Positions 57,227 through 64,000 of a DNA stretch of 64,000 nt are shown here, in pieces. The translations under genes were made by a program, and so were the position numbers. The stretch lies in NCBI RefSeq assembly GCF_040409805.1, contig NZ_CP099572.1, positions 1,550,001 through 1,614,000 on the forward strand, in the 5' to 3' direction. Origin of the DNA: Polynucleobacter sp. MWH-UH23A. Lineage in GTDB: Bacteria > Pseudomonadota > Gammaproteobacteria > Burkholderiales > Burkholderiaceae. The notes under the pieces were generated by a model. That model searched no databases. It had not been told where the DNA came from and saw only the letters and a list, made by a program, of their open reading frames with translations. The number at the start of each line of letters is the position of its first letter. The stretch's first letter is position 1.

Positions 57227-57385
57227 CTAATCTAGCTCTACACGGGCATCTTCGCTAGGCAAGTCTTCCAATATCTCTTTGCGGTTACGCTTTTGAAGAT
57301 ATTCGAGAATCAGGCGCTTTAACTTAGGCCTTGTTATTGGCTCCCGGGCATTTTCCTGGAGCTCTAAATGATCAACTTCGAGCAT
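57227..57385 (-). CDS. Small 52-residue basic/acidic hypothetical protein
   Basis: A short ORF, MLEVDHLELQENAREPITR then PKLKRLILEYLQKRNRKE and an acidic tail. It is preceded by GGAGAAAAA at a suitable distance from the ATG, so it is probably translated. I do not recognise a family. It lies between htpG (same strand, downstream, 85 bp away) and the divergent hsp20 gene. Amphipathic helix in the centre; no membrane segment. Unknown function. Confidence 0.5.
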   Translation of the reverse strand: MLEVDHLELQENAREPITRPKLKRLILEYLQKRNRKEILEDLPSEDARVELD

Positions 57386-57515
57386 TTTTTCTCCAATTTA
57401 ATGTTCAAAACAAACTTACTCAAAAAAATAGTGGGTATTAATTAACCCCAAATTTTTGGGGAGATTTGACACCCAGATCCTTAGATATTGGCAAAAATTT
57501 CAATTTCAAGACCCC

Positions 57516-57544
57516 CTTGAAATTGAAAAAAGTAATCCCTAAAT
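57516..57544 (+). promoter_or_regulatory. Sigma-32-type heat-shock promoter of hsp20
   Basis: CTTGAAA (57516-57522), a 14-bp spacer and CCCTAAAT (57537-57544), with the -10 box one or two bases off the CCCCATnT consensus. Upstream of a long leader that carries a probable RNA thermometer. Confidence 0.55.
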
Positions 57545-57551
57545 AATGCTT

Positions 57552-57604
57552 ACCTAGATGCCTTCGGGGTCCAGGAATTTGTGAACTTGCTTATATTTAA
57601 GGAG
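57552..57604 (+). ncRNA. Probable ROSE-type RNA thermometer in the hsp20 leader
   Basis: Two hairpins occupy the leader. The first (57552-57574) closes on a UUCG loop (GCC-UUCG-GGG). The second, CTTGCTTATATTTAAGGAG (57586-57604), folds so that CUU and CUUA pair with UAAGGAG and leave one unpaired G, masking the Shine-Dalgarno AAGGAG. The UUGCU/AGGA pairing with the bulged G is the hallmark of ROSE elements that control small heat-shock genes. Confidence 0.65.
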
Positions 57605-57610
57605 AAAACG

Positions 57611-58075
57611 ATGTCTTATCCATTTGGTAGAAATGTATTACTAAGCTCTGTTGGCTTTGATCGCTTTATCAACGCTATAGAGGAATTAAATTCAGGGGAA
57701 TCTCTGAATAAGGCGCAAAGCTACCCCCCATACAACATTATCAAAAAAAATGAGCGAGATTACGCCATTGAGATCGCAGTTGCCGGCTTTAAAAGCGATG
57801 AAATCGACATTACCGCCGAGGGTAATAAACTTACCGTAACCGGCAAAGTAAATGCCGCTCAAGAAGGTGAGTACCTACACAAGGGAATAGCCAACCGTGA
57901 CTTTAGTCATGACTTTACCCTTGCAGAAACCGTCAATGTCCGCTCAGCAGACATAGAAAACGGGCTACTCATCATTAAGCTGGAGAACGTTATTCCTGAG
58001 GAAAAGTTGCCTCGTAAGATTCTCATTGGCAGAAATTCCAAGCTAGTCATTGAGGAAGTTAAAGAAGCGGCTTAA
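57611..58075 (+). CDS. Small heat-shock protein (Hsp20/IbpA type)
   Basis: A 154-residue alpha-crystallin-type chaperone: the NYPPYNII-like lead-in (SYPPYNIIKKNERDYAIEIAVAGFKSDEID) is that of class A IbpA/HspH proteins, and GIANRDFSHDFTLAETVNV and the NGLLIIKLEN strand close the domain. The IxI-like C-terminal tail (PRKILI) lets oligomers form. The start is ATG 57611 behind AAGGAGAAAACG; a TTG frame from 57581 would cover the thermometer. Holds misfolded proteins for ClpB/DnaK refolding. Confidence 0.95.
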   Translation: MSYPFGRNVLLSSVGFDRFINAIEELNSGESLNKAQSYPPYNIIKKNERDYAIEIAVAGFKSDEIDITAEGNKLTVTGKVNAAQEGEYLHKGIANRDFSHDFTLAETVNVRSADIENGLLIIKLENVIPEEKLPRKILIGRNSKLVIEEVKEAA

Positions 58076-58080
58076 CTGGG

Positions 58081-58113
58081 TGCCTACCCAGCAATTGCTG
58101 GGTAGGCATTTGC
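58081..58113 (+). terminator. Terminator after hsp20
   Basis: A perfect 28-bp palindrome with 14-base arms (TGCCTACCCAGCAA / TTGCTGGGTAGGCA) followed by TTTG, just after the hsp20 stop. Confidence 0.85.
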
Positions 58114-58135
58114 ATTTACTTTTGGAGAAAAGCAT

Positions 58136-58279
58136 ATGAACTCAAATAATCCTATTAGATTGCGCTATTCGCTTGCGGATTGCATTCAATCTTTACAAAA
58201 AGCAAATGTGGGGAAGTTTCCTAAACATAGCGTCACCGACTGCCTTAACTCAATTAAGCAAATGAAAAATGGGAATTAA
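58136..58279 (+). CDS. Small 47-residue hypothetical protein
   Basis: MNSNNPIRLRYSLADCIQS then LQKANVGKFPKHSVTDCLNS and IKQMKNGN. A good GGAGAAAAGCAT ribosome site lies in front of the ATG at 58136. The protein contains two similar short segments (DCIQSLQKA and DCLNSIKQM), suggesting a paired-helix repeat with matching cysteines. It begins 27 bp after the terminator of hsp20 and overlaps the next small ORF by 11 bp. No family recognised. Confidence 0.5.
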   Translation: MNSNNPIRLRYSLADCIQSLQKANVGKFPKHSVTDCLNSIKQMKNGN

Positions 58280-58442
58280 AAAAATTTCCTTAATTGGCTT
58301 TTTTCTACTTGCTCTTATTCTCACCATTCCAATAGTCCATTGGGATGGCGTCGACTCATTCACCACGGAAATGAAATGGGTCTTTCAGGAATTGCCGGAA
58401 GTTAAATCAATTGAGCTAATAGATAGATTTAAGAAAACTTGA
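58269..58442 (+). CDS. Small 57-residue membrane-anchored hypothetical protein
   Basis: MGIKKISLIGFFLLALIL then TIPIVHWDGVDS and a C-terminal charged part ending IDRFKKT. A lysine-flanked single N-terminal helix makes it a likely signal-anchored inner-membrane or secreted small protein. Its start is inside the previous small ORF, so both may be co-translated. No family recognised. Ends 11 bp before the convergent bicarbonate permease. Confidence 0.45.
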   Translation: MGIKKISLIGFFLLALILTIPIVHWDGVDSFTTEMKWVFQELPEVKSIELIDRFKKT

Positions 58443-58452
58443 GCCTTAGGAC

Positions 58453-59415
58453 CTAGCTTGCAAAGGTCAATTTAGCGATATAGATATAAAGCGGGATACC
58501 TAAAATGATATTGAATGGAAAGGTAATTCCTAAAGACATACCCATGTAGAGTGCGGGATTGACTTCCGGCAAGGCATGCCGCAAGACTGCTGGGACTGCA
58601 ATATACGAGGCACTAGCAGCAAGCACCATCAATAAGACTGTATCCCCTAGTGGTAAGCCCAATAACTTGCATAAACCCAGCGCTATTGAAGCATGCATAA
58701 GCGGGGCCAGAATGGCGTAGCACAGAGTAATAGGTGGCTTGCCTTTTAATCCCTCAAAGTTCTTTGCAGCCATTAAGCCCATATCCAATAAAAAGAAGGC
58801 TAGCATCCCCTTAAATAGATCAATTGAAAATGGCGCCATCAACTTCTGACCAGCCTCACCACTAACAAGGCCAACTACCATTGAGCCAAGTAACAGCAGT
58901 TGCGCACCATCAGTGAATGACTCATGAAGAATTTTGGACAAACCAATAGACTGGCTGATACCAGAAGATTCAGCACGTGCTTTATTTGCCAATAAGATCG
59001 CCAAGATAATCGCAGGCGACTCCATTAATGCCATTGCGGCTGCCATGTGGCCACCATATTCAACACCATATTGACCCAATACTTGCGTAGCAGTAATAAA
59101 GGTAACCGCACTAACCGAACCATAAGTCGCAGCGATTGCAGCGGCATCAAAACTATTAAGTCTACTTCTTAAGATGGCATAACCCATTAGGGGAACTAAG
59201 ATAGCCAAAAATACTGCGAGGCCAAGAGCTAAGCCAATTTCAGTGGTAAAGCCCGATTTATGAAGAGCAAAGCCCCCTTTTAAACCTAGGGCCATTAATA
59301 GGTAGAGAGATAAGAACCGAGCAATCGGTTGCGGTATCTCCAGATTTGACTTCACTAAACCAGCAAATACACCAAATATAAAAAATAAGATTGCCGGATC
59401 TAGGAAATTGCTCAT
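58453..59415 (-). CDS. SbtA-type sodium-dependent bicarbonate permease
   Basis: A 320-residue integral membrane protein of the SbtA/DUF897 family: LDPAILFFIFGVFAGLVKSNLEIPQP, then LLMALGLKGGFAL, TYGSVSAVTFITATQVL and ASASYIAVPAVLRHALPEVNPALY. About ten helices in two inverted halves. Cyanobacterial SbtA imports bicarbonate with sodium and is regulated by the PII-like SbtB; no sbtB is next to this gene. In a heterotroph it could serve carboxylating reactions. Confidence 0.88.
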   Translation of the reverse strand: MSNFLDPAILFFIFGVFAGLVKSNLEIPQPIARFLSLYLLMALGLKGGFALHKSGFTTEIGLALGLAVFLAILVPLMGYAILRSRLNSFDAAAIAATYGSVSAVTFITATQVLGQYGVEYGGHMAAAMALMESPAIILAILLANKARAESSGISQSIGLSKILHESFTDGAQLLLLGSMVVGLVSGEAGQKLMAPFSIDLFKGMLAFFLLDMGLMAAKNFEGLKGKPPITLCYAILAPLMHASIALGLCKLLGLPLGDTVLLMVLAASASYIAVPAVLRHALPEVNPALYMGMSLGITFPFNIILGIPLYIYIAKLTFAS

Positions 59416-59520
59416 GCTTGTATATTAGGGAATTTTTAGAATTCTTGCATTAGCCACACGCTGCATAGGTCTAATAAGCAAGCAACAATCACCCAATAAA
59501 TAAGCGGGCGCTTGATAAAC

Positions 59521-59545
59521 AGAAACCCCCAAATTGGGGGTTTCT
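59521..59545 (-). terminator. Terminator of the Ntn-hydrolase gene
   Basis: Twelve-base arms (AGAAACCCCCAA and TTGGGGGTTTCT) around one base, 43 bp past the stop of the 59589-60671 gene on the reverse strand. The T-tract is interrupted, so efficiency is uncertain. Confidence 0.7.
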
Positions 59546-59588
59546 AAGTATGACTAAGAATCAATTAAAGAGCCCTATCGCACCCATT

Positions 59589-60671
59589 CTATTGAGTGGT
59601 GAGTGTTTCGATTGAATATTTGCTCTTTAGCGAAATAAAAGTTGGCGCTGATTTATCAAAATTAGTTCGATTTAAATCCACCATTCTGAGTGGCTGATAG
59701 TCATAAGTAGAAAAATAGAAGCGCATATTCTTCAAATCAGATATCACACTCCATTGCGTTAATTCCATAAAGGTCTTCTTATTAATGGGCGTTCTAATAG
59801 AGCCAATCGGAATATCAAAATTGTGTAATACATGCTCAGCTAAGCGTACATTTTGGTCTGCACTCTTTGCTGGCGTAATGGTAGAGCTATACGCTAAAGC
59901 TCGAATGAAACGTGAAGGCGAAGTGCTGTCACCAGGCATTCCCAAGAAACCTGCTCCGGTAGATATTGGGCTGACGGATTGACCAAACACTTTGATTGGA
60001 TCAGGCTCCACAGGACTGAGCTTCACATAATTACCAAGGTTATTTACATGCCAATCAAATGGAGGTGAGTTTGTCATCACCCCATAAGGATTGTCATAAG
60101 CAACTAATTTTCCTTTAATTGGCTCTACAACTAAAACAGCACCTGATGCATCATGAAAGACATAGTGGAACGGTGGTACCACTTTTAGATCTGGCTGCAC
60201 AATATTGATTACCGATACGTCATTTAGTGCTGACTTAATCTGTGCAACACTTGCAAAATTCATCAGTGCCCAAGACATAAATTCCCATGGGGCCATCGAT
60301 TTCTTAGCATCTACATCTTTAGGGTTTGCATATACGGCATGATCTGGAAAATAGAGAATTCCACCCGCCAAACCTTTCTCATTTAAACCATCAATAACGA
60401 GTGGCTTACCAAAACCATTCATCCCTACCACGCCATACTTACCATTCCAAGAAGCTCCAGGCTGATTGTTGGGGCCAGTCGCCACAAAATGAAAATTACG
60501 GGGCATGATCACGACGTCGGAATATAAGGGAAACTGAAACTCCATCGTGCGCGCATACACACGAGAGCCATCTGCTGCTACTAACTGAAAACTGGTGCAC
60601 GCCCCTACTGCCTGACAAAAGAAAGTGAGTGCAAGGATGGGCAAGAAAATAATCTTCTTTAAGGAATGCAT
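59589..60671 (-). CDS. Exported choloylglycine/linear-amide Ntn-hydrolase
   Basis: A 360-residue Ntn-hydrolase of the bile-salt hydrolase/penicillin V acylase group. The signal peptide ends AVGA and cleavage before Cys25 (ACTSFQLVAADGSR) would expose the N-terminal nucleophile. Other family residues are seen in YARTMEF, GVMTNSPPFDWHVNNL and SPSRFIRAL. In freshwater bacteria such enzymes may cut N-acyl amides, including homoserine lactones; that is inference. Monocistronic. Confidence 0.88.
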   Translation of the reverse strand: MHSLKKIIFLPILALTFFCQAVGACTSFQLVAADGSRVYARTMEFQFPLYSDVVIMPRNFHFVATGPNNQPGASWNGKYGVVGMNGFGKPLVIDGLNEKGLAGGILYFPDHAVYANPKDVDAKKSMAPWEFMSWALMNFASVAQIKSALNDVSVINIVQPDLKVVPPFHYVFHDASGAVLVVEPIKGKLVAYDNPYGVMTNSPPFDWHVNNLGNYVKLSPVEPDPIKVFGQSVSPISTGAGFLGMPGDSTSPSRFIRALAYSSTITPAKSADQNVRLAEHVLHNFDIPIGSIRTPINKKTFMELTQWSVISDLKNMRFYFSTYDYQPLRMVDLNRTNFDKSAPTFISLKSKYSIETLTTQ

Positions 60672-60928
60672 ATTGATCTCTCTCGAAAAACGAAATTACA
60701 AATTGGAATGCCCTGGGAACTTGACCTGAAAAGCGACAAAGATTCCCAGTAAAACAAACAGGGTAACTGATACGGAATTAATTACCTTATCCGAAGCTTC
60801 GGTAGATTAATTGCGCAAAATACCAAATGACCGATAAAGGCAAAACAAACAATTTCAGTCTAGTGGAGCTTTATCTAAAAGTCTAGGCTCAACAACCTTG
60901 ATTGGCGACTGTTAGAATCCAGGACTAA

Positions 60929-62230
60929 TTAGGGGGTTGTCAACCTGTCCTTTGGAAATACAAGCTTGAATGTACTGCCGCTTCCAGAAACACTCTCTAT
61001 TAATAGTTGCGCCTGATGTCGATTTGCAATGTGCTTAACAATTGCCAAACCAAGCCCGGTACCACCAGTTTCTCGAGAACGACTGCGATCAACTCGATAA
61101 AAGCGCTCAGTCAGGCGCGGCAAATGCTCAGCTGGAATTCCGGGGCCACTATCTCTTACTGCAAATACTCCTTGGTCCTGATCCGAAACAGACCAACTGA
61201 CATCAATCTTTCCGCCTTCAGGTGTATACCGAACCGCATTAGATACTAAGTTGCCAAATGCCGAAAGCAACTCCCGCTCATCGCCCAGAATATTGAGATC
61301 TTTATCTGCAGTAAATTGCAAAGAATGCTTAGACTGAGATAAAGCTTCTGCATCATTTTTTAATAAGGCAAAGATAGTGCTCATTTGCACTTTTTGATTT
61401 GGTGCGGGCAAGGTATTTGCTTCTAGGTTTGCTAGAGTCAATAAGTCTTCTACAAGGTTTTTCATACGCCTTGCTTGAGTCATCATCATTTCAAGATATT
61501 GATCTTTTTGAGACTCCTCTAAATCTAATGTCTGTACAGTCTCCAGAAATCCCATCATGACGGTCAGCGGAGTGCGCATTTCATGAGAGACATTAGCAAC
61601 GAAGTCCCGACGCATTGCCTCAGCCTTACGTAAGTCTGTTACATCCTGAACTAGTAATAAACGACGATTCTCGGCAAATGGGAAAGCTTGCAGCAGTAGA
61701 GATAAATTGGCTGATGGTCCCATTTGCTCAATGAGCAGCGGCTCATCAAATAGTCGGTCATTTAAATAGCGAATAAACTCTGGTCTTCTAATAAGGAAAT
61801 TGATTTTTTGTAAGGCGTCACTCTTAAAGCTCAGACCGAAGAAATGCTCAGCAATCGAATTGCACCATTCAATTTGATCCTGATCATCGAGCATGATGAT
61901 GCCGTTAGGGGATGCCTGAAATGCCTGAATAAAGCGTTCATGCTGCTTCTCAATATTGCGCACTTGGCCCTTCATATTACGAACCAGTCTTTCAAGGCGA
62001 GAGAAAACTTCTCCCCACAATCCGCTGGCAGCAGGTAATGCCTCAACGCGATTTAGCAAAATAAACTTCTGAAGTCTTGCCAAATTAAAGTAGGCATAGA
62101 TAAGAGGTACCGATAAAATAGCTAAGCCAGCTACAAAAGCAGAGTATTGCCCCCAAAAGCCACTAGCAAGCCATGCGAATAGAATCGCAACCGCCAAAAT
62201 AGTGAGGTATCGGGTAATTACAGCCAACAT
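60929..62230 (-). CDS. phoR: Phosphate-responsive sensor kinase PhoR
   Basis: A 433-residue membrane histidine kinase with two N-terminal helices, a PAS domain (about 100-200, FIQAFQASPNGIIMLDDQDQIEWCN) and the kinase core: H-box FVANVSHEMRTPLTV, N-box NLVSNAVRYTPEGG, G boxes RDSGPGIP and GTGLGLAI. Placed directly after phoB (26 bp), so the pair is PhoBR, which senses phosphate through PstSCAB-PhoU. Confidence 0.95.
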   Translation of the reverse strand: MLAVITRYLTILAVAILFAWLASGFWGQYSAFVAGLAILSVPLIYAYFNLARLQKFILLNRVEALPAASGLWGEVFSRLERLVRNMKGQVRNIEKQHERFIQAFQASPNGIIMLDDQDQIEWCNSIAEHFFGLSFKSDALQKINFLIRRPEFIRYLNDRLFDEPLLIEQMGPSANLSLLLQAFPFAENRRLLLVQDVTDLRKAEAMRRDFVANVSHEMRTPLTVMMGFLETVQTLDLEESQKDQYLEMMMTQARRMKNLVEDLLTLANLEANTLPAPNQKVQMSTIFALLKNDAEALSQSKHSLQFTADKDLNILGDERELLSAFGNLVSNAVRYTPEGGKIDVSWSVSDQDQGVFAVRDSGPGIPAEHLPRLTERFYRVDRSRSRETGGTGLGLAIVKHIANRHQAQLLIESVSGSGSTFKLVFPKDRLTTP

Positions 62231-62256
62231 GCCATCATCTTAGAGCATGGGGAGAT

Positions 62257-62979
62257 TTATTGGGAAAGTGGTGTTTTAGTAATGCGGTATCCACTACCCC
62301 GAACGGTTTCAATAAACTGATCGCAATTAAATGGGGCAAGGGCTGCTCTGAGTCGTTTTACATGAACGTCTACCGTCCGCTCCTCAATATATGCCTCGTT
62401 ACCCCATACATGATCAAGCAAATTGGCTCTTGAGTGCACCCGCTCTGGGTTAGCCATCAGGAAATTCAGGAGCCGAAATTCGGTAGGGCCTAAAGCTAAA
62501 TTTTTAATATCCTGATTGGGCCAGTGAATAGCAATTCGATGCGTAATGGCATCAAGACTCATAGGGCCCACGACTAACGGCCCCTCTTCTGAGGCCACTG
62601 AATATCTTCTTAAAAGCGCTTTTACTCTAGCAATTAACTCTTTAGGTGAAAAAGGCTTTGTTACATAATCATCGGCACCAGCGTCTAAACCAGTCACCTT
62701 ATCCACTTCCTCGCCCTTGGCTGTTAACATCAAAATTGGAATGTCCTTGTACTTTTCATTTGCACGCAAATCTTTAGCAAATTGAACGCCAGACTTCCCA
62801 GGCAACATCCAATCAAGCACGATCAGATCAGGTGCTTGAGTATTCAGCATGGACAGCGCTTCATCTGACTGCATTGCTCTTCTTACAGCATAACCAGCAT
62901 GCGTCAGATTCACCGCAATTAACTCGGCAATAGATGGCTCATCTTCCACAATGAGTATTTGCTGGGACGACTGAGTCAT
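62257..62979 (-). CDS. phoB: Phosphate regulon response regulator PhoB
   Basis: A 240-residue OmpR-type regulator. The receiver has the phosphoacceptor Asp in LIVLDWMLPGKSG, and the T/K switch in LTAKGEEVDK and GADDYVTKPFSPKEL. The winged-helix output ends HVWGNEAYIEERTVDVHVKRLR. It activates the pst/pho genes through Pho boxes. Starts 5 bp after phoU ends, so phoU-phoB-phoR are co-transcribed. Confidence 0.96.
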   Translation of the reverse strand: MTQSSQQILIVEDEPSIAELIAVNLTHAGYAVRRAMQSDEALSMLNTQAPDLIVLDWMLPGKSGVQFAKDLRANEKYKDIPILMLTAKGEEVDKVTGLDAGADDYVTKPFSPKELIARVKALLRRYSVASEEGPLVVGPMSLDAITHRIAIHWPNQDIKNLALGPTEFRLLNFLMANPERVHSRANLLDHVWGNEAYIEERTVDVHVKRLRAALAPFNCDQFIETVRGSGYRITKTPLSQ

Positions 62980-62984
62980 AAATC

Positions 62985-63689
62985 CTATTTACTTGCCTCG
63001 CGAATGAGATCTTCATGCGCCATGTGACGTACGTCCGATCCTTTAGCAACATAAATAACAAACTCAGCAATATTTTTGGCATGGTCACCAATTCGCTCAA
63101 TGGCTTTTGCGATTGTCATCATATCTAAACCGGTAGTAATTGTGTGGGGATCTTCCATCATATAAGTGATTAGTTTACGCACAAATGCACGGAACTCCTC
63201 ATCAATTTGACGATCCTCCTGAACTACCTCAGCAGCAGCGACTGTATCGAGTCGGGCAAAGGCATCCAAACTTCGCCTTAATAAAGATATTGCCATTTGA
63301 CCAGATAAACGAATTTCAGCTACATTGATTTTGCTATTCACACCCGACTCAATGAGTCGCTTCGTTCTTTTCGCTACCCGCTCCGCCTCATCGCCCGCCC
63401 TCTCCAGATTAGTGATAGCCTTTGAGACGGCCATGACTAAGCGTAGATCTCGTGCGGTTGGTTGCCGGCGAGCAATTAATTCTGTGCAAGCTAAATCAAT
63501 CTGAATTTCCAGGTCATTTACTAATTTTTCATTTTCGATGACGACATTGCATGTATCAAGATCCATTTGCGTAAATGCACGCATGGCAGTGGCAATTTGA
63601 GACTCCACCAAGCCGCCCATCTCCAACAAGCGACTAGATAGAGAATTTAGATCGGCATCAAATTGTGAGGATAAATGTTTATCTGGCAT
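62985..63689 (-). CDS. phoU: Phosphate regulon repressor PhoU
   Basis: A 234-residue all-helical PhoU: MPDKHLSSQFDADLNSLSSRLLEMGG, the metal-binding-type ERAGDEAERVAKR and ERIGDHAKNIAEFV repeats. It couples the Pst transporter to PhoR. Sits 12 bp after pstB. Length normal. Confidence 0.96.
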   Translation of the reverse strand: MPDKHLSSQFDADLNSLSSRLLEMGGLVESQIATAMRAFTQMDLDTCNVVIENEKLVNDLEIQIDLACTELIARRQPTARDLRLVMAVSKAITNLERAGDEAERVAKRTKRLIESGVNSKINVAEIRLSGQMAISLLRRSLDAFARLDTVAAAEVVQEDRQIDEEFRAFVRKLITYMMEDPHTITTGLDMMTIAKAIERIGDHAKNIAEFVIYVAKGSDVRHMAHEDLIREASK

Positions 63690-63701
63690 AGTCGTCTCCT
63701 G

Positions 63702-64000
63702 TTAACCAAATCGACCAGTAATATAGTCTTCGGTCTCTTTTCGTTTTGGCTTAATAAAGATTTCGTCTGTCTTACCGTATTCGATAAGACTTCCTAAATA
63801 CATATACGCTGTATAGTCTGATACCCGAGCCGCCTGCTGCATATTATGTGTAATGATAGCGATAGTGTAGTCATTTTTCAGTTCATGAATCAGCTCTTCT
63901 ACCTTACCAGTGGATATGGGATCTAAAGCTGAAGTTGGCTCATCTAACAGGATGACTGAAGGCTTTACAGCCACACCTCTGGCGATACATAAACGTTGCT
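63702..64000 (-). CDS. pstB: Phosphate ABC transporter ATPase PstB (partial)
   Basis: The C-terminal 98 residues are visible; the gene runs past the window end. [21 protein letters not shown] shows the signature-adjacent helix and Walker B, followed by the D-loop SALDP and H-loop [19 protein letters not shown]. The last residues (YITGRFG) are the PstB hallmark. Upstream pstSCA are expected beyond 64000. Confidence 0.95.
   Translation of the reverse strand, partial: QRLCIARGVAVKPSVILLDEPTSALDPISTGKVEELIHELKNDYTIAIITHNMQQAARVSDYTAYMYLGSLIEYGKTDEIFIKPKRKETEDYITGRFG

Noticed and set aside
60791..60802. 12-bp palindrome CCGAAGCTTCGG between the Ntn-hydrolase and phoR
   Set aside because: Only a four-base effective stem, no T-tract, no recognised operator. 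The surrounding 258 bp (60672-60928) hold no ORF that I can support.
1..64000. tRNA, rRNA, CRISPR arrays, insertion sequences, prophage or toxin-antitoxin pairs
   Set aside because: None was recognised on either strand; repeated spacers, transposase motifs and cloverleaf-like sequences are absent as far as could be read by eye.

Overview
The window looks like a chromosomal segment of a Burkholderiales betaproteobacterium with an AT-leaning genome, most likely a free-living freshwater Polynucleobacter-type organism. This is inferred from gene content: orphan Bug-family (TctC-like) binding proteins, an FNR-regulated cbb3 oxidase locus, a compact complete ccm operon, a phasin, and short intergenic gaps. 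It is not based on a database search. Coding density is very high. I see no rRNA, tRNA, insertion sequence, prophage or CRISPR array. The segment is mostly core genome with some catabolic and stress loci.

Layout. 1-974: 5' part of isocitrate lyase (glyoxylate shunt). 1237-7190: an amidohydrolase/MFS pair, a pyroglutamate-hydrolysing 5-oxoprolinase set with pxpB and pxpC fused into one gene, and another MFS carrier. 7239-10201: clpB with a heat-shock promoter and a GIY-YIG protein. 10205-20987: microaerobic respiration, comprising the FNR-type regulator, ccoNOQP, ccoG, fixH-like, ccoS, the copper ATPase ccoI, and an MFS gene directly ahead of ccoI. A perfect FNR box lies in front of ccoN. 21073-26888: a catabolic block with two Bug proteins, an AtuA pair, a 2OG-Fe dioxygenase and a membrane-anchored TAXI protein. 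26906-33712: ccmABCDEFGHI, which matures the c-type cytochromes that CcoO and CcoP need.

33905-35371: a marR-doxX-flavodoxin operon with two matching operators. 35501-41682: envelope and housekeeping genes (metallo-hydrolase, MltF-like transglycosylase, quinone reductase, deacetylase, phasin, SYLF lipoprotein). 41894-44138: ahpC-ahpF peroxide defence. 44211-48851: a light/photo-oxidative-stress-type cluster (DUF3833, chalcone-isomerase-like, DCC, SDR, FeS-type photolyase, TIGR03643, HNH). Its two divergent promoter regions carry the same 27-nt motif. 48933-55176: SDR, alpha/beta hydrolase, a LysR-controlled CoA-transferase/HMG-CoA-lyase/VOC operon, and a nitroreductase. 55240-58442: a heat-shock block with htpG, a small unknown ORF, hsp20 behind a probable ROSE RNA thermometer, and two small ORFs. 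58453-64000: an SbtA-type bicarbonate permease, a periplasmic Ntn-hydrolase, and phoR-phoB-phoU-pstB (truncated by the window edge).

The most rewarding non-coding signals are the photolyase-cluster motif (45718-45744 and 48450-48476), the hsp20 thermometer (57552-57604), the twin MarR operators (35394-35428) and the 35-nt perfect hairpin directly before a lysR start codon (53526-53560). No wholly new multi-gene system is evident. The photolyase cluster with its shared motif is the best candidate for new regulatory biology.
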